A stretch of 64,000 nucleotides of DNA, from NCBI RefSeq assembly GCF_023168325.1, contig NZ_AP025688.1:1302001-1366000 (forward strand), given 5' to 3'. Shown here in pieces: positions 46,596-60,824 of the stretch (positions are counted from its first letter, which is position 1; every line of letters starts with the position of its first letter). The position numbers were made by a program, and so were the translations under genes. Below the pieces are notes generated by a model. The model saw nothing but the letters and a program-made list of their open reading frames with translations, did no database searches and was not told where the DNA came from. Origin of the DNA: Tsukamurella sp. PLM1 (GTDB taxonomy: Bacteria > Actinomycetota > Actinomycetes > Mycobacteriales > Mycobacteriaceae).

Positions 46596-48553
46596 ATGAG
46601 CTCGAAATATGCATCGTTGGCGTCGGAGATCATCGACGGGGTGGGAGGGCCGGAGAACATCCGGTCGGCGTATCACTGCCAGACCCGCTTACGGTTCGAG
46701 CTGCGCGACGAGTCGAAGGTTCGGATCGAGCAGCTCAATGCCACCGATGGGGTGGCGACCACCCGTAGTGCGGGCGGTACGTTCCAGGTCGTCATCGGCA
46801 CTCACGTCAAGGACGTGTTCGATGCACTCGAGCCGTTGCTGTCGGCGTCGGGCGCCGCGGCGGATGCGGGAGAACAGAGGTCGAAGAAGAAGCGGCGGAA
46901 TCCGCTCACTGCGCTGATCGACTTCATCGCAGGCACATTCCAGCCGATCGTTCCCGCGTTGTCGGGCGCCGGCATGATCATGGCGCTGCTCGCCATCCTG
47001 ACCACGACGAATGTCATCAGTAAGGAGTCGCAGACCTACATCGTGCTCGCATTCATGTCGAACGCGGTGTTCTACTTCCTTCCGGTGTTCGTGGCGATCT
47101 CGGCGGCGGACAAGCTGAAGACGAATCGCATCCTGGCCGGTGTGGTCGCTGCGATGATGCTCCATCCCACCTGGGTGCAGATGGTGGCCGACAAGAAGGA
47201 CGTCAGGCTCTTCGAGATCTTCCCGGTGACGCTCGCCACCTACGGTTCGACCGTGATCCCGATCATCTTGATCATCTTCGTCCAGGCGTACTTCGAGCGG
47301 TGGCTCGACCGCGTCGTACCGAATGCGATCAAGCTGGTGATCGTGCCGATGGCGGTCTTCCTGGTGATGGGAATCCTTGCCTTCACCGTGCTGAGTCCCA
47401 TCGGCACGGTCATGGGCGGCTGGCTCGCGTCCTTCTTCACCTTCCTCACGCACAGCGCACCGTGGGCGCCTCCGGTCATCGTCGGCGCCCTGCTCCCGGT
47501 GATGGTGATGTTCGGCGTGCACAACGCGATCGCTCCACTCGGATTCGCGCAGCTGGCGCAAATGCGATTCGACAGCATCTTCGGGCCCGGCGCGATCTGC
47601 TCGAACATCGCGATGGGTGTCGCGAGCCTGGTCGTCGCGTTCCGGACCAAGGAGAAGAAGGTGCGTCAGATTGCGACGGCAGGTGGCATCACCGGACTGA
47701 TGGGCATCACCGAGCCCTCGCTCTACGGCATCGCCCTGCCGAAGAAGTACCTCTGATCGCCGCCATGATCGGCGGCGGTGCGGGTGGTCTCTTCGCGGGC
47801 CTCACCGCGACCCGCCGCTTCGCCGTCGGCACGTCCGGCCTGCCCGCCGTGTTCCTCTACATCGGCGACGACACACTGCGGTTCTTCTACACCATTCTCA
47901 TCTCGCTCGGCATCACCGTCGTCGTGACCGCGGCCGTGACGTTCATCCTGTCCTTCCGGTTCGAGAAGGCCGACGCCCGCCAGGACGCGATCCTCGGCGC
48001 CGGGCTCGAACTCGAGCCGGCGGCGGCATCGCCCGTGGTCACGGCATCACCGGCCGGCGGAGGCGTGGCCACCGTTACGCGGACGGGGCTGACCGAGATC
48101 ACCTCACCGGTGCAGGGGACCGTGGTGCCGCTCACCGCAGTCGCGGACGCGGCGTTCGCGTCGGGTGCGATGGGGCCCGGCGTCGGGATCGAGCCGACCA
48201 CCGGGACCGTCGTCGCGCCGGTCGGCGGCCGGGTGGTGGCGGCGATGAGCTCGGGCCATGCCTACGGGATTCGCACGGACGACGGCGTCGAGGTCCTCGT
48301 GCACGTGGGTATCGATACCGTGCGGATGAAGGGGGAGGGATTCGCCCCGTCGGTGTCGCAGGGGGAACGGGTCGAGGCCGGTCAACTGCTGGTGCACGCC
48401 GACCTCGATGCGATCCGCGAGGCGGGCAACGAGGCCACCGTGATCCTGGTCGTCACCAATGCGGCGAAGGCAGGCACCGTGACGGCGTCCGCCGGCGGGG
48501 AAGTCGTCGTCGCCGGGGAACCGGTCCTCGCCGTCACCGCCCACGAGAACTGA
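46596..48553 (+). CDS. bglF: PTS beta-glucoside transporter, EIIBCA, frameshifted
   Basis: Imports and phosphorylates beta-glucosides. About 652 residues after repair. EIIB comes first (phosphorylated Cys in SAYHCQTRLRFEL, about residue 28), then the EIIC membrane domain (about 110-460, with NPLTALIDFIAGTFQPIVPA, and GITEPSLYGIALP), then EIIA with the phosphorylated His in VLVHVGIDTVRMKGEG. The frame breaks at about 47748 after GIALPKKY, with one lost base; the second part continues PLIAAMIGGGAGGLF. The BglG-type antiterminator signal precedes the gene, and the 6-phospho-beta-glucosidase gene follows after 12 bases. Confidence 0.92.
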
Positions 48554-48562
48554 GGGAACTGA

Positions 48563-49981
<1,419 letters not shown>

Positions 49982-50001
49982 GCAAGGAACGGGGGAACAC
50001 G

Positions 50002-50867
50002 ATGTACATCCCCTCCGAGATGACCGTGAAGCGGGTGATCGGGAACAACGCGGTCCTCGCGGTGGACGAAGAAGACCACGAATTCGTTGCTCTCGGGCGC
50101 GGCGTCGGTTTCGGCGTCCGCTCGGGCTCCTCGCTCTCGCGGGAGAAGGTCGAGCAGGTCTTCCTGGCGAGTTCGCACGCCGACGGGGCGAGGACGATCG
50201 ACATGCTCGCCGATACCCCGATGGTCTGCGTGCGCGCGGCCGGCCGGATCGCCGAGTGCGCGGCCGACGAACTCGGGCTGCGAATGACCCAAGCGCTGAT
50301 CCTCCCGCTTGCGGACCACCTGCAGTTCGCCATGGAACGGGCGGCCCGGGGGTGACCATGGAGTTCCCGCTGCTGGGCGAGGTGAGCCATCTCTACCCGC
50401 GGGAGTACGAGATCGGCCGGTCGGGGGTGCGGCTGGCCGGCGAGATCATGGGCGTGACGCTCGATCCGAATGAGGCGGTGGCGCTGGCGATGCACCTGGT
50501 CAACGCCCAGTTCGCGACGCCGGGGCTGACCTTCACGATGCAGATGACCGAGACCATCTCACGCAGCTTCGAGGTGGTCGAGAAGGCTTTCGACATCACG
50601 GTGGACCGGCGATCGATGAACGCCGCCCGATTCATCACGCACCTGCGTTACGTGTTCGCCCGGGTGTCCGCGAACGGCCAGTTGAGCGAACCGCGCCCCA
50701 CCCTGTTCGACGCCATCTCCAACGCGCATCCCGAGGCGATGGCCTGCGCCGTCAAGGTCCGCTACTTCATCGAGATGGCCTTCCAGGCCACCCTCACGGC
50801 CGACGAGACCGCGTACCTCGGCCTGCACATCGCGCGCCTGACGATGGATGTTCGCCGGTCCGAGTAG
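50002..50867 (+). CDS. BglG/LicT-family transcription antiterminator, frameshifted
   Basis: About 288 residues after repair. The RNA-binding CAT domain is MTVKRVIGNNAVLAVDEEDH with VALGRGVGFGVRSGS; PRD1 follows, with conserved histidines in ASSHADG and LADHLQFAMERA, and PRD2 contains MHLVNAQF and YLGLHIARL. One base is lost in the G-run at about 50343-50355, between ERAARG and MEFPLLGEV. It should bind the RAT site at 46489-46520 when its PRDs are dephosphorylated by the substrate-loaded EII. Confidence 0.9.
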
Positions 50868-50958
50868 GCCCCCTGCTCGTTGCTCTTCCTTCCCCACCCC
50901 GCTCCACCGCATCGGCCCCGGCGTGATCCGGGACCGCACCATTGACAGGAGTCACCCC

Positions 50959-52030
50959 GTGAGAATCCCATTGAAGGCGGCGCTGGTCGCCGCGTCCGTT
51001 TCGGCGTGCCTGCTCGCCGCATGCTCGCCGAGCGACACAGGTTCGGCAGCTCAGTCCTCCGCGGGCCCGTGCCGGCGGCCGGGCTACACGGCCTGAAGAT
51101 CCTCCTCACCAACGACGATTCGATCCAGGCGTCGAAGCCGAACAACTCCGACGGGCTCGGTCTCTACGAGCTGCGCCGGTCGCTGTGCGCCGCCGGTGCG
51201 CAGGTTGTGACGATCGCCCCCTGGGCCGTGCAGAGCGGACGGGGTACGGCAGTGACGAACAGTGGGACCATACGGCCGGGCACAGTCGCCCCGCCCGCCG
51301 GCCATGAGGGGGACTGCCACGGCGGCCCTCCGAGCCAGGTGGTCGGGCTGTGCCTGGGTGATACCCGTGCGGGCCCGACAGCGACGGCGCGACACCGTCG
51401 GACACGGTGAGGTTCGCGCTTCGGGGCGGCCTGCGCGACATGGTGGGCTGGGACCGGCCGGACCTCGTGGTCAGCGGTATCAATTCCGGGCACAACGTCG
51501 CGAATTCGGTGAACGATTCGGGGACCGTCGCCGCGGCGATCACCGCGATCGAGTCGGGACTCCCCGCGGTGGCGTTCAGTACGACGTCCAACGCCGCACG
51601 GATCTTCGATGCTCGCAATTACCACGCGACGGCGGAGTGGGGTGCACGGTTCCTCGCCGGACTCCGATCGAGGAACCTGCTCGGGCAGCATGCGTTCGCG
51701 TTGAACGTGAACTATCCCGACGTGACCTCCGGTGAGGCGCCGAAGAAGGCGGTGTGGACCTCTGTCGGCACCGGCATGTTGGCGTGGCACGGCTACGGGA
51801 AACAGGGCGACGGTTCGTACACCGTCGGTCTGTCGGTCTGTCGGGATCGAGCAGAGTGCACCGAGTCCCGTGACGACGCAGACGTGCCCACGGTCAAAGG
51901 GTTGAGCGTTTCCGTGGCTCCCATCGGCTCGGACCGTACCTTCGGGTACGAGATCTCGCCGCAGGACAGGCGGCTACTAGGGGACGTCAAAGCCTACGTC
52001 GGCAACGACGCTCCGTCACCCATCGGGTGA
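50959..52030 (+). CDS. SurE-like nucleotidase/phosphatase with lipoprotein signal, frameshifted twice
   Basis: About 357 residues after repair. GTG 50959 follows AGGAG. The N-terminus, RIPLKAALVAASVSACLLAAC, ends in a lipobox (LLAAC), so the protein should be a lipid-anchored exoprotein. SurE motifs follow: LKILLTNDDSIQA (metal Asp pair), APWAVQSGRGTAVT and VVSGINSGHNVANSVNDSGT. The protein breaks at about 51085-51095 and at about 51395, each one lost base. SurE proteins are usually cytoplasmic and near 250 residues, so this is a secreted variant. Confidence 0.8.
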
Positions 52031-52199
52031 TGGAACCGTGGGGAGCGGTTCGTCGCCGAGGAATCGCTGGGAAGCTCGCCGGTGCATGTCGATGTGTGAT
52101 CGCTCGACGCATATCGTAAAATGTATGACTATAGCGTGGAGCGCCCCGGATGATCGGAGATTCGGCGGGGTGTGAGTTCCCGTTCGCGAATCCGACCCC

Positions 52200-53801
52200 A
52201 TGATGAAAGAAGTGTGCGTGAGTTCCGCAGACCGGCCGCCCTCGCCTTTGGCGGACAGGCGCTTCGCTCTCCTCTGGTCGTGCGTTGCAGCGGCCTACTT
52301 GGCGCAGTGGATGCTCCCCGTCGCCGCGCAGTGGTTCCTTGTGCGGCGACCCGGCGGGGAGGCGCTGGTCCCGGTGGTCGCCGTGGTGTCGACGTTGCCC
52401 ATGGCGTTGATGGCGATCCCCGTCGGCGTGCTGGCGGATCGCGTCGATCGGCGGAAGCTGGTGATGGCGGTCCAATCGCTCGTCCTGCTCGCGGAGGCTG
52501 TGCTCGTCGGACTGAGCCTCTCCGGCCGACTCCAGCCGTGGTCGTTGTTCGTGCTGCTGGCGATCATGTCGATCGGCATCGTAACGACATTCAACTCGCT
52601 CAGTTCGATGGTTCCCGATCTGGTCGAGAAGGAGATGATACCTGCGGCGTCGGCCCTGCTCACGATCGCGACCAATGCCACTCGTGTCATCGGCCCGGCG
52701 CTCGCGGGCTTCATCCTCGCCGCGACCAGTGTCGGCATGGCGTTCGCGGCGGCGATTCCTGCGACTGCGCTGCTGTTGATCGTGCTGAGCCGGCTGAAGT
52801 CGCCTCCGGTGACCGATCAGGGTGATGAGGGGCTGCTCGCCGCAGCCGCCGTCGGCGTTCGGTACGTGCGCGTCTCGCCTCAAGCGCGCAAGCTCGTCAT
52901 CCGGACGTTCTGGTTCACCGCCGCCGTCACCTCGATGCTGGCGGTCCTTCCCATCCTCGCGACCGACCTGGGGGCGACCGCCACGGGGCTCGGGCTGGTG
53001 CTGGCCGCCCAGGGGGTCGGCGCCGTCCTGGGAGCTCTGACCCTGCCGCGGATGACTGCGCGGTTTCGGCAGAACACGGTCGTGGCGGTCGGCTTCTTCG
53101 TGGCGGCAGTGGGTTTGGGTGTGGGAGCTGCGGCGCCGGGGCTGGTCGTTCTCGGCATTGCCACGACGCTCGTGGGTTGGGCCTGGACCACCGTGCTGGC
53201 CACCGACCAGGCCGCCATGCAGATGTACCTCCCCGCGTGGGTTCGTGCGCGTGGCCTCTCGGTGATGATGATCGCGACCTTCTCCGGCCAGGCGCTCGGT
53301 GCGGCGCTGTTCGGCTGGATATCCGGGGTGTGGAGCCCGACGGGGATGCTGGCGATCGCGACCGCAGTCATGCTCGCCGGGGTGTGCCTTGCGTTCGTGC
53401 TCCCGCTCAAAGATCTCGATCACGTCGATCGGTCGGCGGTACAGGGGTGGGTGTCGACCGAGTTCGTACTTTCGCCACAGGAGGCGCGACGTCCGGTCCA
53501 GGTCAGCGTCCAGTACGACGTCACGGATATCGACCGGGCGCTTTTCATGAGGCGCATGGTCGAGTTGCGGATCATTCGGTTGCGGACGGGCGCTCGACGC
53601 TGGCAACTCCTCGCTGATCCGGACGTGGAGGGGCGGTATCACGAGCAGTACATGGTGCGGTCGTGGCTCGAGCACGAGATGCAGATCAGGATGCGTGGCA
53701 CCGTGCACGACGCAGGAGTCCGCGATGCCATCGCCGCGCTCTGCCGCGCGCAGCCGATAACCTCGTACTCGTTCCGGGTGCCCCTGGGAGTGCCTGTCTA
53801 G
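52200..53801 (+). CDS. MFS exporter with C-terminal soluble domain
   Basis: A 533-residue protein. Residues 20-410 form an MFS_3-type (enterobactin-exporter-like) carrier, with GVLADRVDRRKLVMAV as loop 2-3 and NSLSSMVPDLVEKEMIPAA in the middle. Residues 420-530 form a soluble tail: VQVSVQYDVTDIDRALFMRR, then WQLLADPDVEGRYHEQYMV and WLEHEMQ, which resembles a ferredoxin-like monooxygenase/ABM domain. Start choice is uncertain (ATG 52200 or 52203, or GTG 52218). The upstream gap holds an AT-rich TATCGTAAAATGTATGAC stretch, a possible promoter. Confidence 0.8.
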   Translation: MMKEVCVSSADRPPSPLADRRFALLWSCVAAAYLAQWMLPVAAQWFLVRRPGGEALVPVVAVVSTLPMALMAIPVGVLADRVDRRKLVMAVQSLVLLAEAVLVGLSLSGRLQPWSLFVLLAIMSIGIVTTFNSLSSMVPDLVEKEMIPAASALLTIATNATRVIGPALAGFILAATSVGMAFAAAIPATALLLIVLSRLKSPPVTDQGDEGLLAAAAVGVRYVRVSPQARKLVIRTFWFTAAVTSMLAVLPILATDLGATATGLGLVLAAQGVGAVLGALTLPRMTARFRQNTVVAVGFFVAAVGLGVGAAAPGLVVLGIATTLVGWAWTTVLATDQAAMQMYLPAWVRARGLSVMMIATFSGQALGAALFGWISGVWSPTGMLAIATAVMLAGVCLAFVLPLKDLDHVDRSAVQGWVSTEFVLSPQEARRPVQVSVQYDVTDIDRALFMRRMVELRIIRLRTGARRWQLLADPDVEGRYHEQYMVRSWLEHEMQIRMRGTVHDAGVRDAIAALCRAQPITSYSFRVPLGVPV

Positions 53802-53916
53802 GCGATCTTCCGTTCATGTCAGGCTTGATCGACGATCGGTATAAGTCTTACAATTGTCGACATGTTCTCAGTCCGCTCAGGCCGCCGGTCTCTCCACGAG
53901 GCCCTCGGAGTGCGCA

Positions 53917-54675
53917 GTGCCTGATGGCGAAGACGCGATCGACCTGGCCGAGGCGTTACTGGATCGGTCGCGCCTCACTGCAGCGCCGCGCCGGGTATCG
54001 GGATACTTGGACGTTTCGCCAGCGGATGCGCCACGTCCCACGGGGCTGAGCGGAGCCGTCAACTCCAGTGCCGCGTTCGCCGCGACGTACCAGCGGCTCT
54101 GGCAGCCCGCCCTCCTCCGAATGAGCGGCGCGGGCGGCACGGACGTGCGCGACGCTCAGAGCGAGCTCGTGCGGAATCTGGCGCGCAGCCGGCCGCACAG
54201 GATGCTCGACGTCGGTTGCGGTCCGGGGCTGCACACGGTCGACCTCGCGACGAACCTGGCCGCCGGCGGCCTCGCGGTGGGAGTCGACCCCGCTGAGGCG
54301 ATGGTGCGTCGTGCGGCGTCGCGCAATGCGGGCGAAGGCATTGCGTACGTGCGTGGCGATGTTGCGGCCCTCCCCTTCGCCGATGACACCTTCGATCTCG
54401 TGGTCAGTATCGGATCGCTCTGCGTCGTGGAGAAGCCGTATCGAGTGGTGCGGGAGATGGTTCGGGTCACCGCTCCGGGGGGCAGGATCGCGGTCTTCGC
54501 GTCGCTGCGCACAGGATGGACCGTCCATGTCAAACCCCGGACCATCCGCCGCCTCACCGGGTTCCACATGTTCACCTATCGAGAGCTGACCGAGTGGCTC
54601 CGCGCCGACGGGCTCACCGACATCGAGCGCGCCGTCCAAGGCCAGGCCCAGATCGTCACGGCGCGCAAACCGTGA
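53917..54675 (+). CDS. SAM-dependent methyltransferase (class I)
   Basis: About 252 residues. Motif I is MLDVGCGPGLHTVDLA, followed by AVGVDPAEAMV (motif II), GDVAALPFADDTFD and a SIGSLCVV segment, all typical of UbiE-like methyltransferases. The acceptor is unknown. I use GTG 53917 because CGGAG stands seven bases upstream; a longer frame from TTG 53854 is possible. It lies 70 bases before ndh. Confidence 0.8.
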   Translation: MPDGEDAIDLAEALLDRSRLTAAPRRVSGYLDVSPADAPRPTGLSGAVNSSAAFAATYQRLWQPALLRMSGAGGTDVRDAQSELVRNLARSRPHRMLDVGCGPGLHTVDLATNLAAGGLAVGVDPAEAMVRRAASRNAGEGIAYVRGDVAALPFADDTFDLVVSIGSLCVVEKPYRVVREMVRVTAPGGRIAVFASLRTGWTVHVKPRTIRRLTGFHMFTYRELTEWLRADGLTDIERAVQGQAQIVTARKP

Positions 54676-54745
54676 CCGAACGTCCGCGCACGCAGAGCAA
54701 TCGAATGCCCATCAGTTTTCTCACTACTACTCCAAGGAGTCAGCA

Positions 54746-56107
54746 ATGGTTCGTCGCGATCTCACGCCCGACCAGCGGCCCCGTGTCGTCATCATCGGTT
54801 CGGGATTCGGCGGTCTGACCGCTGCGCAGACACTCAAACGTGCGGACGTGGACGTCACCCTCATCGCGCGGACCACTCACCACCTGTTCCAGCCGATGCT
54901 GTATCAGGTCGCGACCGGGGTCATCTCGGAGGGAGAGATCGCGCCCGCTACGCGCACGATCCTGCGGAAGAACCTGAACACCGAGGTCCTCCTCGGTGAC
55001 GTCACCCATATCGATCTCGAGGCGAAGGTCGTCGAGTCCAGCCTGCTCGGCCATCACTACTCGACGCCCTTCGACAGCCTGATCGTCGCAGCCGGCGCCG
55101 GCCAGTCCTACTTCGGGAACGACCATTTCGCCGAGTTCGCGCCCGGCATGAAGTCGATCGACGACGCGCTCGAACTCCGTGGCCGCATCCTCGGAGCCTT
55201 CGAACAGGCGGAGCGATCGAGTGATCCGGCTCGGCGTGCGAAGCTGTTGACCTTCACGGTCATCGGTGCAGGGCCCACCGGCGTCGAGATGGCCGGTCAG
55301 ATCGCCGAGCTGGCGAGGCAGACGCTGCGCGGGAGCTTCCGGAACATCGATTCGACCGAGGCGCGGGTGATCCTTCTCGATGCCGCCCCTGCCGTCCTGG
55401 CGCCGATGGGTGAGAAGCTCGGCAAGCGGGCGCAGGCCCGGCTCGAGGCGTTGGGCGTCGAGGTTCAGCTCGGTGCGATGGTGACTGACGTCGACCGCAA
55501 CGGCTTGACGATCAAGGGTACCGACGGTGCGACTCGGAGAATCGAATCCGCGTGCAAGGTGTGGTCGGCCGGCGTCGCCGGGAGCGAGCTCGGCCGAGAC
55601 CTGGCGGAGCAGTCGGACGCTGAGCTCGACCGGGCCGGCCGGGTCAAGGTACTGCCCGACCTGACGATTCCGGGGCATCCCCATGTCTTCGTCGTCGGCG
55701 ACATGGCCGCGGTCGACGGAGTCGCCGGCGTCGCGCAGGGCGCGATCCAGGGCGGCCGTTACGCGGCGAAGCTCATCGCGAAGGAGCTCGGTACCTCCGG
55801 GGCTGATCGGGCCCCGTTCACGTACTTCGACAAGGGGTCCATGGCGACGGTGTCCCGGTTCTCAGCGGTGGCGAAGGTCGGCCCGGTGGAGTTCAGTGGC
55901 TTCTTCGCCTGGATATGCTGGCTGTTTCTGCACCTGATCTACCTGGTCGGCTTCAAGACCAAGGTCGTGACGCTGCTCTCCTGGTCGGTGACCTTCTTGA
56001 GCACTCGGCGAGGGCAGCTCACGATCACCGAACAGCAGGCGTACGCACGTACGCGCCTGGAAGCCCGTGAGAAGGATGCCGATCCGGACACCGCCGTCCA
56101 ACTCTGA
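54746..56107 (+). CDS. ndh: Type II NADH dehydrogenase
   Basis: Oxidises NADH and reduces menaquinone at the inner face of the membrane without pumping protons. 453 residues, with the FAD motif VIIGSGFGGLTAAQTLK, the NADH motif TVIGAGPTGVEMAGQIAEL and VFVVGDMAAVDGVAGVAQGA. The C-terminal part, FFAWICWLFLHLIYLVGF, is a membrane-associated amphipathic or hydrophobic segment, as in mycobacterial Ndh. It ends exactly where the convergent fadH ends, with no gap. Confidence 0.95.
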   Translation: MVRRDLTPDQRPRVVIIGSGFGGLTAAQTLKRADVDVTLIARTTHHLFQPMLYQVATGVISEGEIAPATRTILRKNLNTEVLLGDVTHIDLEAKVVESSLLGHHYSTPFDSLIVAAGAGQSYFGNDHFAEFAPGMKSIDDALELRGRILGAFEQAERSSDPARRAKLLTFTVIGAGPTGVEMAGQIAELARQTLRGSFRNIDSTEARVILLDAAPAVLAPMGEKLGKRAQARLEALGVEVQLGAMVTDVDRNGLTIKGTDGATRRIESACKVWSAGVAGSELGRDLAEQSDAELDRAGRVKVLPDLTIPGHPHVFVVGDMAAVDGVAGVAQGAIQGGRYAAKLIAKELGTSGADRAPFTYFDKGSMATVSRFSAVAKVGPVEFSGFFAWICWLFLHLIYLVGFKTKVVTLLSWSVTFLSTRRGQLTITEQQAYARTRLEAREKDADPDTAVQL

Positions 56108-58733
<2,626 letters not shown>

Positions 58734-58738
<5 letters not shown>

Positions 58739-58747
58739 TTAGTTGCA
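58734..58747. promoter_or_regulatory. Operator candidate TGCAA-N4-TTGCA for the PadR regulator
   Basis: A perfect inverted repeat (58734-58738 and 58743-58747) covers the PadR start codon. PadR-type repressors bind such short palindromes, so autoregulation is likely. Confidence 0.5.
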
Positions 58748-58857
58748 CTGTCTCCTGCTGCACATCCTCGTGTCGCGCCGCCGGCTCAGCGGATACCCTG
58801 GGCGGGACACCGGCGGGCGGCCCGACCGCGACGCCGTCGACGACCTGTGAGGAGCTC

Positions 58858-59412
58858 ATGAGCTACTACGACCCTCAAGACGACCGGACCCGGCCGTACG
58901 GGCCGGCGGACGGCTACCGGCAGGGGTACGAGGACGGGTACGCGCAGCAGCCGGAGGTGAATCAGCAGCCGGCGCGGCCGCGCACGCAGCCGCCCCTCGA
59001 CATCCCCAAGTTCGTCATCGGCTCGCTGCTGGTCGCGGTGGTCGCCGGGCTCGCGGCATGGTTGCTCACGGCGGCCCTCAACGCGATCTACCGCATGTCC
59101 GATGCGCCGGCCTTCGCTGCCGCTCAACGACCGTTCACCACGACGGTCGTCGCCGCCACGTTCCTCACTCTGATCGGTGCCGCGCTGCTGGCGGCGCTGA
59201 TCACGACGGCGCCGCGTCCGGGGTTGTTCTTCGGCCTGATCGCGACGCTCGCCGGGCTGGTGATCACTGTCGGGCCGCTCCTGTCCGGGGCCACGAGCTG
59301 GCAGATGTGGATCTCGACCGGTCTGATCAACGCGATGCTGGCGGTGCTCATCCCGGTCCTGTTGTTGATGGTGGGCCGCGCCACCGTCGACCCGAATCGC
59401 GTGCGGCTGTAG
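58858..59412 (+). CDS. Four-helix membrane protein with Tyr/Gln-rich N-terminus
   Basis: 184 residues. The first 45 are polar and rich in Tyr, Gly, Gln and Pro. Four hydrophobic segments follow: FVIGSLLVAVVAGLAAWLL, TVVAATFLTLIGAALLAALI, LFFGLIATLAGLVITVG and a last one around INAMLAVLIPVLLLMVG. It resembles actinobacterial proteins of unknown function (DUF6069-like). ATG 58858 follows GAGGAG. No role is known. Confidence 0.75.
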   Translation: MSYYDPQDDRTRPYGPADGYRQGYEDGYAQQPEVNQQPARPRTQPPLDIPKFVIGSLLVAVVAGLAAWLLTAALNAIYRMSDAPAFAAAQRPFTTTVVAATFLTLIGAALLAALITTAPRPGLFFGLIATLAGLVITVGPLLSGATSWQMWISTGLINAMLAVLIPVLLLMVGRATVDPNRVRL

Positions 59413-59426
59413 GACCTCCCGCCCAG

Positions 59427-59445
59427 TTGCGTTAGCCTCTCCTAA
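59427..59445 (-). promoter_or_regulatory. IdeR/DtxR iron-box candidate
   Basis: On the minus strand the 19 bases read TTAGGAGAGGCTAACGCAA, agreeing with the consensus TTAGGTTAGGCTAACCTAA at 15 of 19 positions. It lies 29 bases before the iron-siderophore binding protein, so iron-dependent repression is expected. Confidence 0.65.
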
Positions 59446-59473
59446 TTACTGGCAGGTGAAGAGGAGAGTATCG

Positions 59474-60575
59474 ATGACGACGACCGAGGCGCGTGTGCGG
59501 GGACGTGGACTGCGGCGCAGGTGGGCCGCGGTGGCCACCGGCGTCGTGCTGGCCACCGCGGTGGCCGCGTGCGGACCGGCGAACGACAGCGCGTCGCCAT
59601 CGTCCGCCGTACAGCCGGCGGGCGAGGGGAAGACCGCCTATCCGCTGACGCTCACGACCCCCTGGGCGAGACCACGCTCACGAAGCGTCCCGAGCGTGTG
59701 GCGGCCGTGGGGTGGACCGATTTCCAGCTGATCACCTCACTCGGAATCGCTCCGGTCGCGGCACCGCAATCGGCGGTGGCCAATGAGGTGTGGACCGACC
59801 CGGCCCTCACCCGGAACCTGGACCTGAAGTTCGGCAGCAAGGGCACCGGAAACGACGCGATGCCGCCGCTGGAGGAGATCGCCGCGACGCGCCCGGACCT
59901 GCTGCTGTACAGCGGGCGCGACCTCAGCAAGCTGTTCGGCCAGGTGTCGCCCATCGCCCCGGTGGTGGCGTCGACGACCCGGAGGACGCCGTCGCACCGG
60001 ACTGGCGGCAGCGGCTGCGGAACGTGGCGCGCGCCGTCGACCGGGCCGATCGCGCGGAGCAGGTGATCGCGGGCGTGGACGCTCACTTCGAGGGGGTCAA
60101 GAAGAAGTACCCGCAGTTCGCCGGCAAGCGCGTAACCTTCGCCGTGTACTACGGGCCGTCGGTGGGATTGCGGTTCTTCTCCGGCGCGGGAAGCGACACC
60201 GAGAAGCTCCTGGGCGCGATGGGCTTCGCGCCAAGCCCGAACGCCGAGAAGTTCGTCGGCCGCGGCACGACCGTCGCCGCCGAGCAGATGTCTCTCCTCG
60301 ACGCTGACGTGCTCGTGATCTCCGACAACTCGAACGGCGCGATCGGCGCGCTCACCGACACCGCGGCGTTCAAGAGCCTTCCGGTCGTGGCGGCCGGTCA
60401 GTCCGTGGTGATCACCAACAACGCGACCCACACCCCGCCGGACATCTCCTACGCGGTGAACGGCGAGAAGAAGCCGGGCAACCTTCCATGGGCGCTGGCG
60501 CAGCCCGGCCCGCAGTCCACGCCGTGGGCCGCGGACCAGGTCGCGCCGGTGATCGCGGCGGCGCTGGCGAAGTGA
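59474..60575 (+). CDS. Iron-siderophore ABC transporter substrate-binding lipoprotein, frameshifted twice
   Basis: About 367 residues after repair. A twin-Arg-like basic start and hydrophobic segment end in the lipobox AVAAC (Cys about residue 33). The two lobes have AVGWTDFQLITSLGIAPVAA, then PPLEEIAATRPDLLLYSGRD, and later KRVTFAVYYGPS and LDADVLVISDNSNG, as in FepB/FecB-like proteins. Frames break at about 59665-59675 and 59985, each one lost base. No permease gene is in this window. An IdeR-type box precedes it. Confidence 0.85.
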
Positions 60576-60609
60576 TCGGTGGCGGGCGTCGGATACGATT
60601 GCCTCGCCA

Positions 60610-60683
60610 GCCTCCGTAGCTCAGTTGGATAGAGCAAGAGCCTTCTAATCTCTAGGTCGCAGGTTCGATTCCTGCCGGGGGCG
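60610..60683 (+). tRNA. tRNA-Arg (anticodon TCT)
   Basis: A full cloverleaf can be folded: acceptor GCCTCCG with CGGGGGC, D-arm GCTC...GAGC, anticodon loop CTTCTAA (anticodon TCT, reading AGA) and T-arm GCAGG-TTCGATT-CCTGC. The lowest anticodon-stem pair (C31-T39) is a mismatch. CCA is not encoded. It is followed by an integrated element, for which its 3' end is a probable attachment site. Confidence 0.93.
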
Positions 60684-60688
60684 CAACA

Positions 60689-60710
60689 AAACCGCTGGTA
60701 GTGGCGGTTT
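60689..60710 (+). terminator. Terminator hairpin after the tRNA
   Basis: 7-bp stem AAACCGC/GCGGTTT with an eight-base loop directly after the tRNA, ending in a short T-run. Confidence 0.55.
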
Positions 60711-60824
60711 CACCGGTTCCTCGCTGTGGTGCAGGTGCTCCCACCCCGGCAACACCCCGGCGCGCAGGGCACGGCGCGGGGCAACCCCGGCCGAGATGTC
60801 AGTGGTGCGTGGCACCATCAGCGC

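Noticed and set aside
51987-53708. 573-codon minus-strand frame
   Set aside because: Shadow of the MFS exporter; the sequence is almost only charged residues and His.
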